Shown piece after piece: positions 1 through 11,200 of a stretch of DNA of 64,000 nt (positions are counted from its first letter, which is position 1; each line of letters begins with the position of its first letter). Location: positions 62,001 through 126,000 of the forward strand of contig NZ_JANTYS010000004.1 of the NCBI RefSeq assembly GCF_024808255.1, read 5' to 3'. The notes below the pieces were generated by a model. That model searched no databases and had not been told where the DNA came from. It was given only the letters and a program-made list of their open reading frames with translations. The translations under genes and the position numbers were made by a program. The stretch comes from Mucilaginibacter dorajii (lineage in GTDB: Bacteria > Bacteroidota > Bacteroidia > Sphingobacteriales > Sphingobacteriaceae).

Positions 1-826
1 GTTGGCACGTCAGGTAGGTGTACCTGCGCTTGTTGTTTTCATGAACAAGGTTGACATGGTTGATGATCCGGAATTATTAGAATTAGTAGAAATGGAAATT
101 CGTGAATTATTATCATTCTACGAATATCCAGGTGATGATATCCCAGTTATCCAGGGTTCTGCATTAGGTGGTCTTAACGGCGATCCTACCTGGGTTGGTA
201 AAATTATGGAGCTTATGGATGCTGTTGATAGCTACATCCCTATCCCTCCACGTTTAACTGAATTGCCTTTCTTAATGCCTGTTGAAGACGTGTTCTCAAT
301 CACTGGTCGTGGTACTGTTGCTACCGGTCGTATTGAGCGTGGTGTAATCAACTCAGGTGAGCAAGTTGACATCCTTGGTATGGGTGCTGAAAACTTGAAA
401 TCAACTGTAACTGGTGTTGAGATGTTCCGTAAGATACTTGATCGCGGTGAGGCTGGTGACAACGTAGGTTTATTGTTACGTGGTATTGAAAAAACTGATA
501 TCCGTCGTGGTATGGTTATTTGCAAACCAGGTTCAGTAACTCCACACACTGATTTCAAAGCAGAAGTTTACGTATTATCAAAAGCAGAAGGTGGCCGTCA
601 CACTCCATTCTTCAACAAATACCGTCCGCAATTCTATTTCCGTACAACTGACGTAACTGGTGAGATTTCATTAGCCGAAGGTGTAGAAATGGTTATGCCA
701 GGTGATAACGTTACAATCACTGTAAAGCTGATCAACGCTATTGCAATGGAAAAAGGCTTACGTTTCGCTATCCGTGAAGGTGGCAGAACAGTAGGTGCTG
801 GTCAGGTAACTGAAATATTGAAATAA
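1..826 (+). CDS. tuf: Elongation factor Tu, 3' part (5' end outside window)
   Basis: Delivers aminoacyl-tRNA to the ribosome as a GTPase. About 274 of the usual ~395 residues are visible; the first codons read through the window edge, so the leading TTG is an internal Leu codon and not a start. The visible part begins late in the G domain: the G4 motif NKVD is at visible residues 15-18 and the G5-like SAL at 53-55. Beta-barrel domains 2 and 3 follow and end in the typical VTEILK tail. It lies directly upstream of tRNA-Trp, secE and nusG, the usual Bacteroidetes order. Identification is certain; only the 5' end is missing. Confidence 0.98.
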   Translation, partial: LARQVGVPALVVFMNKVDMVDDPELLELVEMEIRELLSFYEYPGDDIPVIQGSALGGLNGDPTWVGKIMELMDAVDSYIPIPPRLTELPFLMPVEDVFSITGRGTVATGRIERGVINSGEQVDILGMGAENLKSTVTGVEMFRKILDRGEAGDNVGLLLRGIEKTDIRRGMVICKPGSVTPHTDFKAEVYVLSKAEGGRHTPFFNKYRPQFYFRTTDVTGEISLAEGVEMVMPGDNVTITVKLINAIAMEKGLRFAIREGGRTVGAGQVTEILK

Positions 827-903
827 CAATTTCAAAAAGGTTAATTGGAAACATAAGTTTACCGTTAAAAGTAAACTTATGTTTTCTTATTATAATTATA
901 TAC

Positions 904-974
904 ACGGGAATAGTTCAACGGTAGAATAGAGGTCTCCAAAACCTTTGATCAGGGTTCGAATCCTTGTTCCCGTG
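904..974 (+). tRNA. tRNA-Trp (anticodon CCA)
   Basis: A cloverleaf can be folded by hand. The 7-bp acceptor ACGGGAA/TTCCCGT is perfect. The D stem is GTTC/GAAT with a terminal wobble pair, and the anticodon stem GAGGT/ACCTT carries the loop CTCCAAA (anticodon CCA, Trp). The T arm is CAGGG/CCTTG with the loop TTCGAAT. The discriminator base is G974. The 3' CCA is not encoded, so it must be added by a tRNA nucleotidyltransferase (the candidate is at 57.4 kb). It sits between tuf and secE, 19 nt before the secE start, probably in the same transcript. Confidence 0.96.
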
Positions 975-992
975 CATAAAGCAAATAAGCAA

Positions 993-1187
993 ATGGCTGG
1001 CGTAGCAGAATATATTAAGGAATCATACATCGAGTTAACTGAAAAGGTAACCTGGCCAACCTGGCGCGAGTTGCAAAGCAGTGCCGTATTGGTACTGGTT
1101 GCTGCTATCATCATTGCCATGGTTGTTTTAGGTATGGATCAAATCATAGCTTACCTGCTAAAGGCATTTTATAATTCACTTACATAA
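993..1187 (+). CDS. secE: Preprotein translocase subunit SecE
   Basis: Small essential subunit of the SecYEG channel. It has 64 residues, typical of the short single-span form. The conserved amphipathic motif KVTWPTWREL is at residues 18-27, followed by one membrane segment at about residues 30-55. I chose the ATG at 993; an earlier in-frame ATG at 945 lies inside the tRNA-Trp gene and cannot be the start. It is followed 16 nt later by nusG, the usual pairing. Confidence 0.95.
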   Translation: MAGVAEYIKESYIELTEKVTWPTWRELQSSAVLVLVAAIIIAMVVLGMDQIIAYLLKAFYNSLT

Positions 1188-1203
1188 TTTTTAGGAGATA
1201 ACG

Positions 1204-1746
1204 ATGAGTGATCAATTGAAGTGGTATGTGGTGAGGGCCATTAGTGGTAAAGAAAAAAAGGTTAAACAATATATAGATGCCGAAATTAGTCGTTTGGGCA
1301 TTACGCATTTAGTACCACAGGTATTAATACCTACCGAAAAGTACTACCAGATGCGCGACGGAAAGAAGATCGCTAAAGAGCGTAACTATTTCCCGGGCTA
1401 TGTGTTGATGGAAGCCGTACTTGATGGCGAAACTGAACACATCATCAAAAATATTAACAGTGTTATAGGATTTTTAGGCGATAAAGCCGGCAATGCTATC
1501 CCACTGCGCCAGGCCGAAGTTAACCGTATTTTAGGTAAGGTTGACGAAATGAGTGCCCAGGGCGAAACAATGAACGTTCCTTACTACATCGGCGAAAACG
1601 TAAAAGTAATGGACGGACCTTTCAACGGTTTTAGCGGCGTTATCGAAGAAGTTAACGAAGAGAAAAAGAAATTGAAAGTAATGGTAAAGATATTCGGGCG
1701 CCGTACGCCGCTTGAATTGAATTACATGCAGGTAGAGAAAGAATAG
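1204..1746 (+). CDS. nusG: Transcription termination/antitermination factor NusG
   Basis: Core elongation factor that binds RNA polymerase and links it to Rho or the ribosome. 180 residues. The NGN domain is at about residues 5-110 (WYVVRAISGKEKKV at the start, then the YFPGYVLME segment). The C-terminal KOW domain is at about 125-178 (VKVMDGPFNGFSGVIEEV). An AGGAGATAACG Shine-Dalgarno-like stretch precedes the ATG. Its place between secE and rplK shows it is the housekeeping NusG and not a specialised UpxY/RfaH paralogue. A long gap with an inverted repeat follows before rplK. Confidence 0.97.
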   Translation: MSDQLKWYVVRAISGKEKKVKQYIDAEISRLGITHLVPQVLIPTEKYYQMRDGKKIAKERNYFPGYVLMEAVLDGETEHIIKNINSVIGFLGDKAGNAIPLRQAEVNRILGKVDEMSAQGETMNVPYYIGENVKVMDGPFNGFSGVIEEVNEEKKKLKVMVKIFGRRTPLELNYMQVEKE

Positions 1747-1869
1747 ATTTGAGATATGAGATTTTACATGTGAGACATTGAAAATCAAATTAATCAAATT
1801 TTTAATAAAATATACAGGTTTGTAAATAAGATAGGAGTCTCAAATCTCATATCTAACATCTCAGATCTA
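1744..1869. repeat. Intergenic inverted repeat, nusG–rplK
   Basis: Two 33-nt arms (1744-1776 and 1837-1869) are reverse complements at about 26 of 33 positions. Both start TAGAT and end GAGAC when read in the same sense. The arms are built from 7-nt cassettes such as GAGATTT and GAGATAT, so a second pairing register shifted by 7 nt also exists (AGATATGAGATTT is shared out of register). The left arm begins within the nusG stop region. A transcript would form a long imperfect hairpin with a ~60-nt AT-rich loop. No T-tract follows, so it does not look like a simple terminator. Confidence 0.75.
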
Positions 1870-1932
1870 AAAACCTTAAATGTTACTTAGCTTCCACTTA
1901 CTAACATTGAGTTATAATTAAAGTAAATTAAA

Positions 1933-2373
1933 ATGGCAAAAGAGATCGGTGCAATGGTAAAGCTGCAAGTTAAAGGCGGCGCCGCAAACCCATCACCTCC
2001 AATTGGCCCTGCATTGGGTGCAAAAGGTGTGAACATCATGGAGTTTTGCAAGCAATTTAATGCACGTACCCAGGATAAAGCTGGAAAGGTGTTGCCTGTT
2101 TTGATTACTGTTTATGTTGACAAATCTTTCGAATTTATCATCAAAACTCCTCCCGTTGCAATCCAGTTATTGGAAGTAACAGGTTTAAAGAGTGGTTCAG
2201 CAGAGCCTAACCGTAAAAAAGTTGCCAAAGTTAACTGGGAACAGGTTGAGACTATTGCTAAAGATAAAATGGTAGATCTGAACGCATTTACTGTAGAATC
2301 AGCCATGAAAATGGTGGCAGGTACTGCCCGTAGTATGGGAATAACCGTAACAGGTACGGCTCCCTGGAACTAA
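1933..2373 (+). CDS. rplK: 50S ribosomal protein L11
   Basis: L11 forms the GTPase-associated centre with 23S rRNA. 146 residues, slightly longer than the usual ~141. The N-terminal signature ([20 protein letters not shown]) and the C-terminal rRNA-binding part ([20 protein letters not shown]) are intact. It heads the rplKAJL block. It is separated from nusG by 186 nt and from rplA by 108 nt, long for genes that are nearly contiguous in most bacteria; both gaps carry periodic inverted repeats. Confidence 0.98.
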   Translation: MAKEIGAMVKLQVKGGAANPSPPIGPALGAKGVNIMEFCKQFNARTQDKAGKVLPVLITVYVDKSFEFIIKTPPVAIQLLEVTGLKSGSAEPNRKKVAKVNWEQVETIAKDKMVDLNAFTVESAMKMVAGTARSMGITVTGTAPWN

Positions 2374-2376
2374 AAA

Positions 2377-2446
2377 GATTTCGGATTTCGGATTTTCGAT
2401 TTCGGATTTTTAAAATCTCAAATCTCAAATCTCAAATCACGGATCT
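2377..2446. repeat. Heptad-repeat intergenic element, rplK–rplA
   Basis: The left half repeats ATTTCGG-like heptads (GATTTCGGATTTCGG); the right half repeats AAATCTC three times. Read on the opposite strand the right half is ATTTGAG heptads, so the ATTT cores of the two halves face each other while the intervening trinucleotides (CGG against GAG) mostly do not pair. The pattern is the same as in the neighbouring elements, with a different cassette on each arm. It begins 3 nt after the rplK stop codon. Confidence 0.65.
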
Positions 2447-2481
2447 AAAATTATTAATTTATACAAAATCAGTTTAAGACA

Positions 2482-3180
2482 GTGGCTAGATTAACAAAAA
2501 ATCAAAAAGCGGCAATGTCCAAAATTGAGGCAAACAAATCGTATTCATTAGAAGCTGCATCAGCTTTGGTAAAGGAATTAACCTTAACTAAATTTGATTC
2601 ATCAGTTGATATAGACGTTCGTTTAGGTGTTGACCCTCGTAAAGCCAATCAAATGGTACGTGGTATTGCAACATTACCTCATGGAACCGGTAAAACTGTA
2701 CGTGTATTGGTGCTTTGTACTCCTGATAAGGAACAAGAAGCTAAAGATGCAGGTGCGGATTTTGTAGGTTTGGATGATTATATTGCCAAGATTGAAGGCG
2801 GATGGACTGACGTTGATATTATCATCACTATGCCAAGTGTGATGGCTAAGGTAGGGCGTTTGGGTAGAATTTTAGGCCCGCGTAACCTTATGCCAAACCC
2901 TAAATCAGGTACAGTAACTCCAGAAGTTGGAAAAGCTGTAACTGAGGTAAAAGGCGGTAAGATCGACTTCAAAGTTGATAAAACAGGTATCATCCACACC
3001 TCAATAGGAAAAGCATCTTTCCCTGCAGATAAAATTTATGAGAATGCATTAGAAGTATTGCAAACTATCTCAAAATTAAAACCATCTGCTGCAAAAGGAA
3101 CATATTTCAAGAGTATTCATATCTCTTCTACTATGTCTCCAGGGATTACAGTTGAAACTAAATCAGTAGCGGGGATCTAA
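2482..3180 (+). CDS. rplA: 50S ribosomal protein L1
   Basis: L1 builds the mobile L1 stalk at the ribosomal E site; in other bacteria it also represses its own operon by binding its mRNA. 232 residues, normal length. The L1 signature is visible as [19 protein letters not shown] in the central domain. The start is GTG at 2482, giving [10 protein letters not shown], the family's usual N-terminus. Two nucleotides separate its stop from the rplJ start, indicating tight coupling downstream despite the long gap upstream. Confidence 0.98.
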   Translation: MARLTKNQKAAMSKIEANKSYSLEAASALVKELTLTKFDSSVDIDVRLGVDPRKANQMVRGIATLPHGTGKTVRVLVLCTPDKEQEAKDAGADFVGLDDYIAKIEGGWTDVDIIITMPSVMAKVGRLGRILGPRNLMPNPKSGTVTPEVGKAVTEVKGGKIDFKVDKTGIIHTSIGKASFPADKIYENALEVLQTISKLKPSAAKGTYFKSIHISSTMSPGITVETKSVAGI

Positions 3181-3182
3181 TC

Positions 3183-3701
3183 ATGAATAAAGAAGAAAAA
3201 TACGACCTTGTTCTTGCCCTTACTGAGCAAATGAAAGAGTTTGGTAATTTCTATATTACTGATACCTCTGATCTATCAGTTGCAAAGATCAACGATATTC
3301 GTCGTCAGTGTTTTCAAAGTGAGATCACGATGAAAGTAGCAAAAAATAGCTTGATTAAAAAAGCTATGGAAGCTGCCGGTGGCGATTACGAGCCAATATT
3401 TGAAGTATTAAAAGGTTCTTCATCAATCCTTTTCTCAAAATCAGCGACTGCTCCGGCAAAGTTGATCAAACAATTAAGGAAAAAAGGTGATAAACCAGTT
3501 TTAAAAGCTGCTTATATTGATTCAGCTATATTTATTGGCGACAACCAGATCGATACATTGATCAAGTTGAAATCAAAAGAACAGCTGATTGGCGAAGTTA
3601 TAGGATTATTGCAATCACCAGCCAAAAATGTTATTTCTGCATTACAATCAGGCGGAAACACTATTGCTGGCCTTGTAAAAACATTACAGGAAAGAGGTTA
3701 A
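3183..3701 (+). CDS. rplJ: 50S ribosomal protein L10
   Basis: Base of the L7/L12 stalk. 172 residues. The N-terminal rRNA-binding domain (residues ~1-130) and the C-terminal helix that anchors L7/L12 dimers (VISALQSGGNTIAGLVKTLQERG) are present. ATG at 3183 lies 2 nt after the rplA stop. It is followed 64 nt later by rplL, as expected for proteins made in a fixed ratio. Confidence 0.97.
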   Translation: MNKEEKYDLVLALTEQMKEFGNFYITDTSDLSVAKINDIRRQCFQSEITMKVAKNSLIKKAMEAAGGDYEPIFEVLKGSSSILFSKSATAPAKLIKQLRKKGDKPVLKAAYIDSAIFIGDNQIDTLIKLKSKEQLIGEVIGLLQSPAKNVISALQSGGNTIAGLVKTLQERG

Positions 3702-3765
3702 CCGAACACCTTAATAAAGTTCGATATTAAAAAACAAAAAGCATTAAAAGTAAAATTTAAATAAA

Positions 3766-4149
3766 ATGGCGGATTTAAAAGCGTTTGCTGAACAGTTGGT
3801 AAACTTAACAGTAAAAGAAGTAAACGAATTAGCTCAGATCTTAAAAGACGAGTATGGTATTGAGCCTGCTGCTGCAGCTGTTGCTGTTGCTGCTGCTCCG
3901 GCTGGTGGCGATGACGCTCCTGCTGCTGAAGCAGTACAAACTGCATTTGACGTTATCCTGAAAGAAGCAGGTGGCGCTAAATTAGCAGTTGTTAAATTAG
4001 TAAAAGACTTAACTGGCTTAGGTTTGAAAGAAGCTAAAGATCTTGTTGACGGTGCACCAAAAGAAGTTAAAACTGGTGTAACTAAAGAAGAAGCTGAATC
4101 TTTGAAAAAACAATTAGAAGAAGCTGGAGCAGTAGTTGAGGTTAAATAA
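3766..4149 (+). CDS. rplL: 50S ribosomal protein L7/L12
   Basis: Stalk protein that recruits translational GTPases. 127 residues. The N-terminal dimerisation helices (~1-35) are joined by an Ala/Gly/Pro-rich hinge at ~36-56 ([18 protein letters not shown]) to the conserved C-terminal domain ([20 protein letters not shown], then [16 protein letters not shown]). The GC-rich hinge codons create a long Gln-rich antisense reading frame that is only a shadow. Confidence 0.98.
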   Translation: MADLKAFAEQLVNLTVKEVNELAQILKDEYGIEPAAAAVAVAAAPAGGDDAPAAEAVQTAFDVILKEAGGAKLAVVKLVKDLTGLGLKEAKDLVDGAPKEVKTGVTKEEAESLKKQLEEAGAVVEVK

Positions 4150-4174
4150 GTTAACCCAATAAGAATATAGCATG

Positions 4175-4201
4175 AGACTCCGACCTTTTTGGTCGGGGTC
4201 T
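4175..4201 (+). terminator. Hairpin after rplL (attenuator or processing site)
   Basis: Stem AGACTCCGACC (4175-4185) pairs with GGTCGGGGTCT (4191-4201), 11 bp with one G·U, around a TTTTT loop. It lies 25 nt after the rplL stop. No uridine run follows the stem, so partial termination or RNase processing between ribosomal protein and RNA polymerase genes is more likely than full termination. A partial terminator or attenuator at this junction is well known in other bacteria; the function here is inferred. Confidence 0.6.
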
Positions 4202-4220
4202 ATTGCTGTTTATAAAGGTT

Positions 4221-4340
4221 TGGATATGAGCCTTAGATATGAGATTATGGGATATGAGTTTGTTGCCTGTTATTTTTAACGGGCTTTCATCTCTGAAACT
4301 ATTTCCAATCTCAAATCTCACATCTCAAATCTCACGTCTA
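4221..4340. repeat. Intergenic inverted repeat, rplL–rpoB
   Basis: The left arm (4221-4260) contains GATATGAG and AGATATGAGATT cassettes; the right arm (4307-4340) is AATCTCAAATCTCACATCTCA-like, cut here to its first units. Reverse-complemented, the right arm is a series of GAGATTT/GAGATGT heptads that align with the left arm over about 33 nt with scattered mismatches, many of them G·U-compatible. It lies downstream of the rplL hairpin and ends 34 nt before the rpoB start, so the rpoB mRNA leader could carry the structure. Confidence 0.68.
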
Positions 4341-4374
4341 CAGAAGTTTATTAATAAACTAAAAATTAAACACC

Positions 4375-7300
4375 TTGGCAAACAACATTAATCAAAGAGT
4401 AAACTTTGCAACCAGTAGAAAGGTACTTGATTACCCCGATTTCCTGGATGTTCAGTTGCAATCTTTCCAGGAATTTTTTCAATTGGAAACCACCTCAGAC
4501 AACCGCTATAAAGAAGGTTTGTTTAAAGTGTTTGCTGAAAATTTTCCTATTTCAGATTCAAGAAACATCTTCGTTTTAGAGTTTCTGGATTACTTTATTG
4601 ATCCGCCACGTTATGATATACAAGAGTGTATCGAACGCGGATTAACTTATAGTGTACCATTAAAAGCCAAGTTGCGCCTTTCATGTAATGATGAGGAGCA
4701 CGAAGATTTTGAAACAATTGTACAGGACGTTTATTTGGGTACTATCCCTTATATGACTCCTAAAGGTACTTTTGTGATCAATGGTGCCGAGCGTGTAATT
4801 GTATCTCAATTACATCGTTCACCTGGTGTATTCTTTGGCCAAAGCCGCCACACCAACGGTACAAAATTATACTCGGCCCGTGTTATACCTTTCAAAGGTT
4901 CATGGATTGAGTTTGCTACAGACGTTAACAACGTGATGTATGCTTATATTGACCGTAAAAAGAAATTCCCGGTTACCACATTACTGCGTGCTATTGGTTA
5001 TGACTCTGATAAAGACATCTTAGAGTTATTTGAACTGGCCGACGAAGTAAAAGTAAGCAAATCTGGCCTGAAGAAATTCATCGGCCGTAAGCTTGCTGCA
5101 AGGGTGCTTAAAAAATGGGTTGAAGATTTTGTCGATGAAGATACAGGTGAAGTGGTATCTATTGACCGTAACGAGATCATCCTTGAGCGTGAAACCGTAT
5201 TAGAAGATGACCATATCGATATGATCATTGACGCTGGGGTAAAAACCATCATCCTTAACAAGGAAGATGCGTCGACCAGCGGTGATTATACCATTATATA
5301 CAATACTTTACAGAAGGATACTTCAAACTCTGAGAAAGAAGCGGTTGAACACATCTACCGTCAGTTACGTAACGCCGAACCACCTGATGAGGAAACTGCA
5401 CGTGGTATCATCGATCGTTTGTTTTTCTCAGATAAGAGATATGATTTAGGTGATGTGGGCCGCTACCGCATCAACCGTAAATTAAAACTGAACACTTCTG
5501 ATGAAACCAAGGTTTTAACCAAACAGGATATCATCGCCATCGTTAAATATTTGATCAAACTGATCAACTCAAAAGCCGAGGTGGATGATATTGATCACTT
5601 GTCAAACCGTCGTGTTCGTACAGTGGGTGAGCAGTTATATGCTCAGTTTGGTGTTGGTTTGGCTCGTATGGCACGTACTATTCGTGAGCGTATGAACATC
5701 CGCGACAACGAAGTATTTACTCCTACTGACCTGATAAACGCGCGTACATTATCATCTGTGATCAACTCGTTCTTCGGAACAAACCAGTTATCACAGTTCA
5801 TGGACCAAACCAATCCACTGGCAGAGATCACGCACAAGCGTCGTCTGTCAGCCCTTGGGCCCGGTGGTCTGTCACGTGAGCGTGCTGGTTTCGAGGTTCG
5901 TGACGTACACTATACCCACTACGGTAGGTTATGTACCATCGAAACTCCGGAAGGACCAAACATTGGTTTGATCTCGTCACTTTGCGTACACGCCAAAATC
6001 AATAATTTAGGCTTTATTGAAACACCGTACAAACGTGTGGTTGAAGGTAAAGTACAGGTTAATGAGCCGGTTATCTATTTATCTGCCGAAGATGAAGATG
6101 GTAAAACAATTGGCCAGGCCAACGCGCATTATGATGATAACGGTGTATTTGCTTTACCAAAAGTAAAAGCACGTTTTGAAGGTGACTTCCCGATCATTGA
6201 TCCGGAGAAACTTGACTTAATGGATATTGCTCCAAACCAGATCACTTCTATCGCGGCTTCATTAATTCCGTTCCTGGAACATGATGATGCTAACCGTGCA
6301 TTGATGGGATCAAACATGCAACGCCAGGCTGTACCTTTGTTACGCCCTGAAGCGCCAATTGTTGGTACCGGTTTGGAAGGTCGTGTGGCAAAAGATTCAC
6401 GTACACTTATTAATGCCGAAGGCGATGGTGTGGTTGAATATGTTGATGCTAACGAAATCCGTATTAAATATGACCGTAACGAGCTTGACCGCCTGATATC
6501 TTTTGATGGCGATTCAAAAAGCTACCGTTTAACCAAGTTTAAGAAAACCAACCAAAGTACTACCATGAACCTTAAGCCAATTGTTAAAAAAGGCCAAAGG
6601 GTATCAAAAGGTGAAGTGCTTTGCGAAGGTTACGCAACACAGGCAGGCGAACTTGCACTGGGGCGTAACTTAAAAGTGGCTTTCATGCCTTGGCAAGGTT
6701 ACAACTTTGAGGATGCGATTGTAATTTCTGAGCGCGTTGTATCTCAGGATATCTTTACTTCACTTCACGTAGAGGAGTTTGAATTAGAGGTACGTGATAC
6801 CAAACGTGGTGAAGAAGAGTTAACACCAGATATCCCTAACGTATCAGAAGAAGCTACCAAAGATCTTGACGAAGACGGTATTATCCGTGTAGGCGCCGAG
6901 GTTAAAGAAGGCGATATCCTGATTGGTAAGATCACTCCGAAAGGCGAATCAGACCCATCACCAGAAGAGAAACTGTTACGCGCCATTTTTGGTGATAAAG
7001 CAGGTGATGTTAAGGATGCATCTTTAAAAACCCCTCCTTCAATTGCAGGTGTGGTTATTGATACCAAATTATTTAGCCGTGCCAAGAAAACGTCGAAAGC
7101 CGAAGAAAAAGCACAGTTAGAGAAATTGGATAACAAACATGATAAAGCTGTAAAAGATCTTAAAAATACTTTGATCGAAAAGTTATTTGAGATTGTTAAC
7201 GGTAAAACATCACAAGGTGTTTACAACGTTTACAAAGAGCTTCATGTACCTAAAGGTGTTAAATTCACCCAGAAGATTTTAGTTGAGCTTAATTACGAAA

Positions 7301-8178
7301 ATATTAACCCAACTAAATGGACAACTGATGACGATAAAAACGATCAGATAAAAACCTTACTTCATAACTATAACATTAAAGTTAATGAGGAATTGGGTGC
7401 TTACCGTCGTGATAAATTTGCTATCAGTGTGGGTGATGAGCTGCCATCTGGTATTGTTCAAATGGCTAAAGTTTATATCGCTAAAAAGCGCAAGCTTAAA
7501 GTGGGTGATAAAATGGCGGGTCGTCACGGTAATAAAGGTATTGTTGCACGTATTGTACGTGACGAAGACATGCCTTTCCTTGAAGACGGAACACCGGTTG
7601 ATATTGTGTTGAACCCACTGGGTGTACCTTCACGTATGAACTTAGGGCAGATCTATGAAACCGTATTAGGTTGGGCAGGTAAAGAGTTAGGCTTAAAATT
7701 TGCTACTCCTATTTTTGATGGTGCAAGCCATACCGAAGTAGAAGAGTATGTTAAAAAAGCAAACTTACCAGAATCTGGCCGTACTTATTTATACAATGGC
7801 TTAACAGGTGATCGTTTTGACCAGCAGACCACAGTAGGTATCATTTACATGCTGAAATTAGGTCACATGGTTGATGATAAGATGCACGCACGTTCAATAG
7901 GGCCATACTCATTAATTACACAACAACCATTGGGTGGTAAAGCCCAGTTTGGTGGTCAGCGTTTTGGTGAGATGGAGGTTTGGGCATTGGAAGCATTTGG
8001 TGCTGCCAACATCCTGCAGGAGATATTAACCGTTAAATCGGATGATGTTATCGGCCGTGCTAAAACTTATGAGGCTATTGTTAAAGGTGAAAACCTGCCA
8101 ACACCATCAGTTCCGGAATCATTCAACGTATTGGTTCATGAATTAAGAGGTTTAGGTTTAGATATCACGTTAGAATAA
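4375..8178 (+). CDS. rpoB: DNA-directed RNA polymerase subunit beta
   Basis: Beta subunit of core RNA polymerase. 1267 residues, the Bacteroidetes size. The start is a TTG at 4375; the protein then reads [16 protein letters not shown], the expected N-terminus, and no closer ATG fits. The rifampicin region (about residues 465-520) reads [20 protein letters not shown] then [13 protein letters not shown], with Asp, His and Ser at the positions most often changed in resistant mutants, so it looks wild type. The active-site segment [12 protein letters not shown] is near residue 1043. A periodic repeat begins at its stop codon. Confidence 0.98.
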   Translation: MANNINQRVNFATSRKVLDYPDFLDVQLQSFQEFFQLETTSDNRYKEGLFKVFAENFPISDSRNIFVLEFLDYFIDPPRYDIQECIERGLTYSVPLKAKLRLSCNDEEHEDFETIVQDVYLGTIPYMTPKGTFVINGAERVIVSQLHRSPGVFFGQSRHTNGTKLYSARVIPFKGSWIEFATDVNNVMYAYIDRKKKFPVTTLLRAIGYDSDKDILELFELADEVKVSKSGLKKFIGRKLAARVLKKWVEDFVDEDTGEVVSIDRNEIILERETVLEDDHIDMIIDAGVKTIILNKEDASTSGDYTIIYNTLQKDTSNSEKEAVEHIYRQLRNAEPPDEETARGIIDRLFFSDKRYDLGDVGRYRINRKLKLNTSDETKVLTKQDIIAIVKYLIKLINSKAEVDDIDHLSNRRVRTVGEQLYAQFGVGLARMARTIRERMNIRDNEVFTPTDLINARTLSSVINSFFGTNQLSQFMDQTNPLAEITHKRRLSALGPGGLSRERAGFEVRDVHYTHYGRLCTIETPEGPNIGLISSLCVHAKINNLGFIETPYKRVVEGKVQVNEPVIYLSAEDEDGKTIGQANAHYDDNGVFALPKVKARFEGDFPIIDPEKLDLMDIAPNQITSIAASLIPFLEHDDANRALMGSNMQRQAVPLLRPEAPIVGTGLEGRVAKDSRTLINAEGDGVVEYVDANEIRIKYDRNELDRLISFDGDSKSYRLTKFKKTNQSTTMNLKPIVKKGQRVSKGEVLCEGYATQAGELALGRNLKVAFMPWQGYNFEDAIVISERVVSQDIFTSLHVEEFELEVRDTKRGEEELTPDIPNVSEEATKDLDEDGIIRVGAEVKEGDILIGKITPKGESDPSPEEKLLRAIFGDKAGDVKDASLKTPPSIAGVVIDTKLFSRAKKTSKAEEKAQLEKLDNKHDKAVKDLKNTLIEKLFEIVNGKTSQGVYNVYKELHVPKGVKFTQKILVELNYENINPTKWTTDDDKNDQIKTLLHNYNIKVNEELGAYRRDKFAISVGDELPSGIVQMAKVYIAKKRKLKVGDKMAGRHGNKGIVARIVRDEDMPFLEDGTPVDIVLNPLGVPSRMNLGQIYETVLGWAGKELGLKFATPIFDGASHTEVEEYVKKANLPESGRTYLYNGLTGDRFDQQTTVGIIYMLKLGHMVDDKMHARSIGPYSLITQQPLGGKAQFGGQRFGEMEVWALEAFGAANILQEILTVKSDDVIGRAKTYEAIVKGENLPTPSVPESFNVLVHELRGLGLDITLE

Positions 8179-8272
8179 TTATTGAGTTATTGAGGGATTG
8201 AATTATTGAGTAGTTCAGTCCTTCAGTAATTTTTTGGAATTCGATAATTCAATAATTCATCCTTCAATAATT
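8177..8272. repeat. Intergenic inverted repeat, rpoB–rpoC
   Basis: The left arm (8177-8210) overlaps the rpoB stop codon and is made of AATTATTGAG and TTATTGAGGG units. The right arm (8238-8272) carries AATTCAATAATTCATCC and TTCAATAATT, their reverse complement in a different order. A hairpin of roughly 30 interrupted base pairs is possible. It differs in sequence from the GAGATTT elements upstream but has the same design: inverted arms made of short repeated cassettes ending in TGAG. It stops 16 nt before the rpoC start. Confidence 0.65.
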
Positions 8273-8288
8273 AAAAACAAAGGAGACT

Positions 8289-11200
8289 ATGTCTTACAAA
8301 AAGGATAATAAAATCAAAAGTAATTTCACCACAATTACAATCAGCCTGGCTTCTCCGGAGTCTATTCTTGAGCGTTCAAGTGGCGAGGTTTTAAAACCAG
8401 AAACCATCAACTACAGGACCTATAAGCCTGAGCGTGATGGTTTATTCTGCGAGCGTATTTTTGGTCCGGTTAAAGATTATGAGTGCCATTGCGGTAAATA
8501 CAAACGTATCCGTTATAAAGGTATTGTTTGCGACCGTTGCGGTGTTGAAGTAACCGAAAAGAAAGTACGTCGCGAGCGCATGGGCCACATTAACCTTGTA
8601 GTTCCTGTTGCGCATATCTGGTACTTCCGTTCGTTGCCAAATAAAATTGGTTACTTACTGGGCTTACCAACCAAAAGATTAGACTTAATTATCTATTACG
8701 AGCGCTATGTAGTAATACAGCCAGGTATTAAAGAAGCAGACGGAATCAACAAAATGGATTTCCTTACTGAAGAAGAATACCTTGACGTATTAGATACCCT
8801 TCCAAAAGAAAACCAGTACCTTGACGACAAAGATCCTCAGAAATTTGTTGCCAAAATGGGTGCCGAGGCTTTGGAAGAATTGTTAAAACGCCTTGACCTG
8901 GATGAGCTTTCATTTAGCTTACGCCACCAGGCCGCAAACGAAACTTCACAACAACGTAAAAACGAAGCTTTAAAACGTTTACAGGTTGTTGAGGCTTTCC
9001 GTGATGCAAAAACCAGGATTGAAAATAACCCTGAGTGGATGATTGTTAAAATCGTTCCGGTTATCCCGCCTGAATTGCGTCCGTTAGTGCCACTGGAAGG
9101 TGGTCGTTTTGCTACTTCGGATTTGAATGATCTTTACCGTCGTGTAATTATCCGTAACAACCGTTTAAAACGTTTGATCGAGATTAAAGCACCGGAAGTG
9201 ATTTTACGTAACGAAAAACGTATGTTACAGGAAGCTGTAGATTCGTTATTTGATAACTCACGTAAAGTTAACGCGGTTAAAACCGAAGGTAACCGTGCAT
9301 TGAAATCACTTTCGGATATTCTGAAAGGTAAACAAGGCCGTTTCCGTCAAAACTTATTAGGTAAACGTGTGGATTACTCTGCCCGTTCGGTAATTGTTGT
9401 AGGTCCAAACCTTAAATTACACGAGTGCGGTTTACCAAAAGATATGGCTGCCGAGTTGTTTAAACCATTTATCATCCGCAAAATGATTGAGCGTGGTGTG
9501 GTTAAAACAGTAAAATCTGCCAAAAAGATAGTTGACCGTAAAGACCCATTAGTTTGGGATATTTTGGAAAACGTATTGAAAGGACACCCTGTGTTACTAA
9601 ACCGTGCGCCTACGCTGCACAGGTTAGGTATCCAGTCGTTCCAGCCAAAACTGGTTGAAGGTAAAGCGATTCAATTGCACCCATTAACCTGTACAGCATT
9701 CAACGCGGATTTTGACGGTGACCAGATGGCTGTTCACGTACCACTTGGTAACGCGGCAATTTTGGAAGCCCAGGTACTGATGCTTGCATCACACAACATT
9801 CTGAACCCTGCAAACGGTACGCCTATCACTGTACCATCACAGGACATGGTACTTGGTTTGTACTACATAACCAAGGGCCGTAAAACAGATGAAGGACGTG
9901 TTGTAAAAGGACAAGGCTTAACTTTTTACTCTTCTGAAGAAGTTATTATAGCTTACAACGAGAAAAAGATCGATCTACATGCTTTTATTAAAGTAAAAGC
10001 GTTTACAAAAGATCGTGAAGGTAACATTGTAAGCAAAATTATTGATACCACTGTAGGTCGTGTATTGTTCAATGAGCATGTACCGGTTGAAGTTGGTTAC
10101 ATTAATGAACTATTAACCAAAAAATCACTGCGTGATATCATTGGGGAAGTAGTAAAAATTACCGGTATGGCACGTGCAGCCCAGTTCCTTGATGATATTA
10201 AGGAATTAGGTTTCAAAATGGCATTCCAGGGTGGTTTATCATTTAACCTGAAGGACATTAACATCCCAGCAGAAAAAGTTACACTAATCGAAACAGCTTC
10301 TAAACAGGTTGAAGAGGTTATGGGTAACTATAACATGGGTTTCATCACCAACAACGAGCGTTATAACCAAATTATCGATATCTGGACGCGTATCAACAAC
10401 CGCTTAACCGCGAATGTGATGGACATCCTGAGCAACGATAACCAGGGCTTTAATTCGGTATACATGATGCTTGACTCTGGCGCACGTGGTTCTAAAGAGC
10501 AGATCCGTCAGCTTGCAGGTATGCGTGGTTTGATGGCCAAGCCTCAAAAATCAGGCTCAGGTGGCGAGATCATTGAAAACCCGATCTTATCAAACTTTAA
10601 AGAAGGCTTATCGGTATTAGAGTACTTTATCTCTACCCACGGTGCCCGTAAAGGTTTGGCGGATACGGCGTTGAAAACAGCTGATGCTGGTTACTTAACC
10701 CGTAGGTTGCATGATGTTGCCCAGGATATGATTGTTGGTATGGTTGATTGCGGTACTTTAAGAGGTATCTACACAACTGCATTAAAAGACAACGAAGATA
10801 TTGTTGAGCCATTATATGACCGTATTTTAGGTCGTACCACTTTACATGATGTTCATGATCCTATCACCAACGAACTGTTGGCGCATGCAGGTCAGGATAT
10901 TACTGAAGAGATTGGCAAAAGGATTGAGAACTCTCCGTTAGAGGGTATTGAAATTCGTTCGGTATTAACATGCGAAAGCAAACGCGGCGTGTGCGCGCTA
11001 TGCTACGGTCGTAACCTTGCAAGCGGCAAGCGCGTGCAAAAAGGCGAGGCTGTTGGTGTAATTGCAGCACAGTCAATCGGTGAGCCAGGTACGCAGTTAA
11101 CACTTCGTACATTCCACGTGGGTGGTACCGCGTCAAACATTGCGGCTGAATCACAGATCAACGCTAAGTTTGATGGTATCATCGAATTTGAAAACGTACG

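Noticed and set aside
945..992. Upstream ATG extension of secE
   Set aside because: It falls inside the tRNA-Trp gene; the ATG at 993 gives the standard SecE N-terminus.
2412..2446. Possible CRISPR-like array of AAATCTC repeats
   Set aside because: Units are only 7 nt with no spacers, and no cas gene is present.
3698..3946. Gln-rich open frame antisense to rplL
   Set aside because: It is the complement of the Ala/Gly-rich hinge codons of L7/L12.
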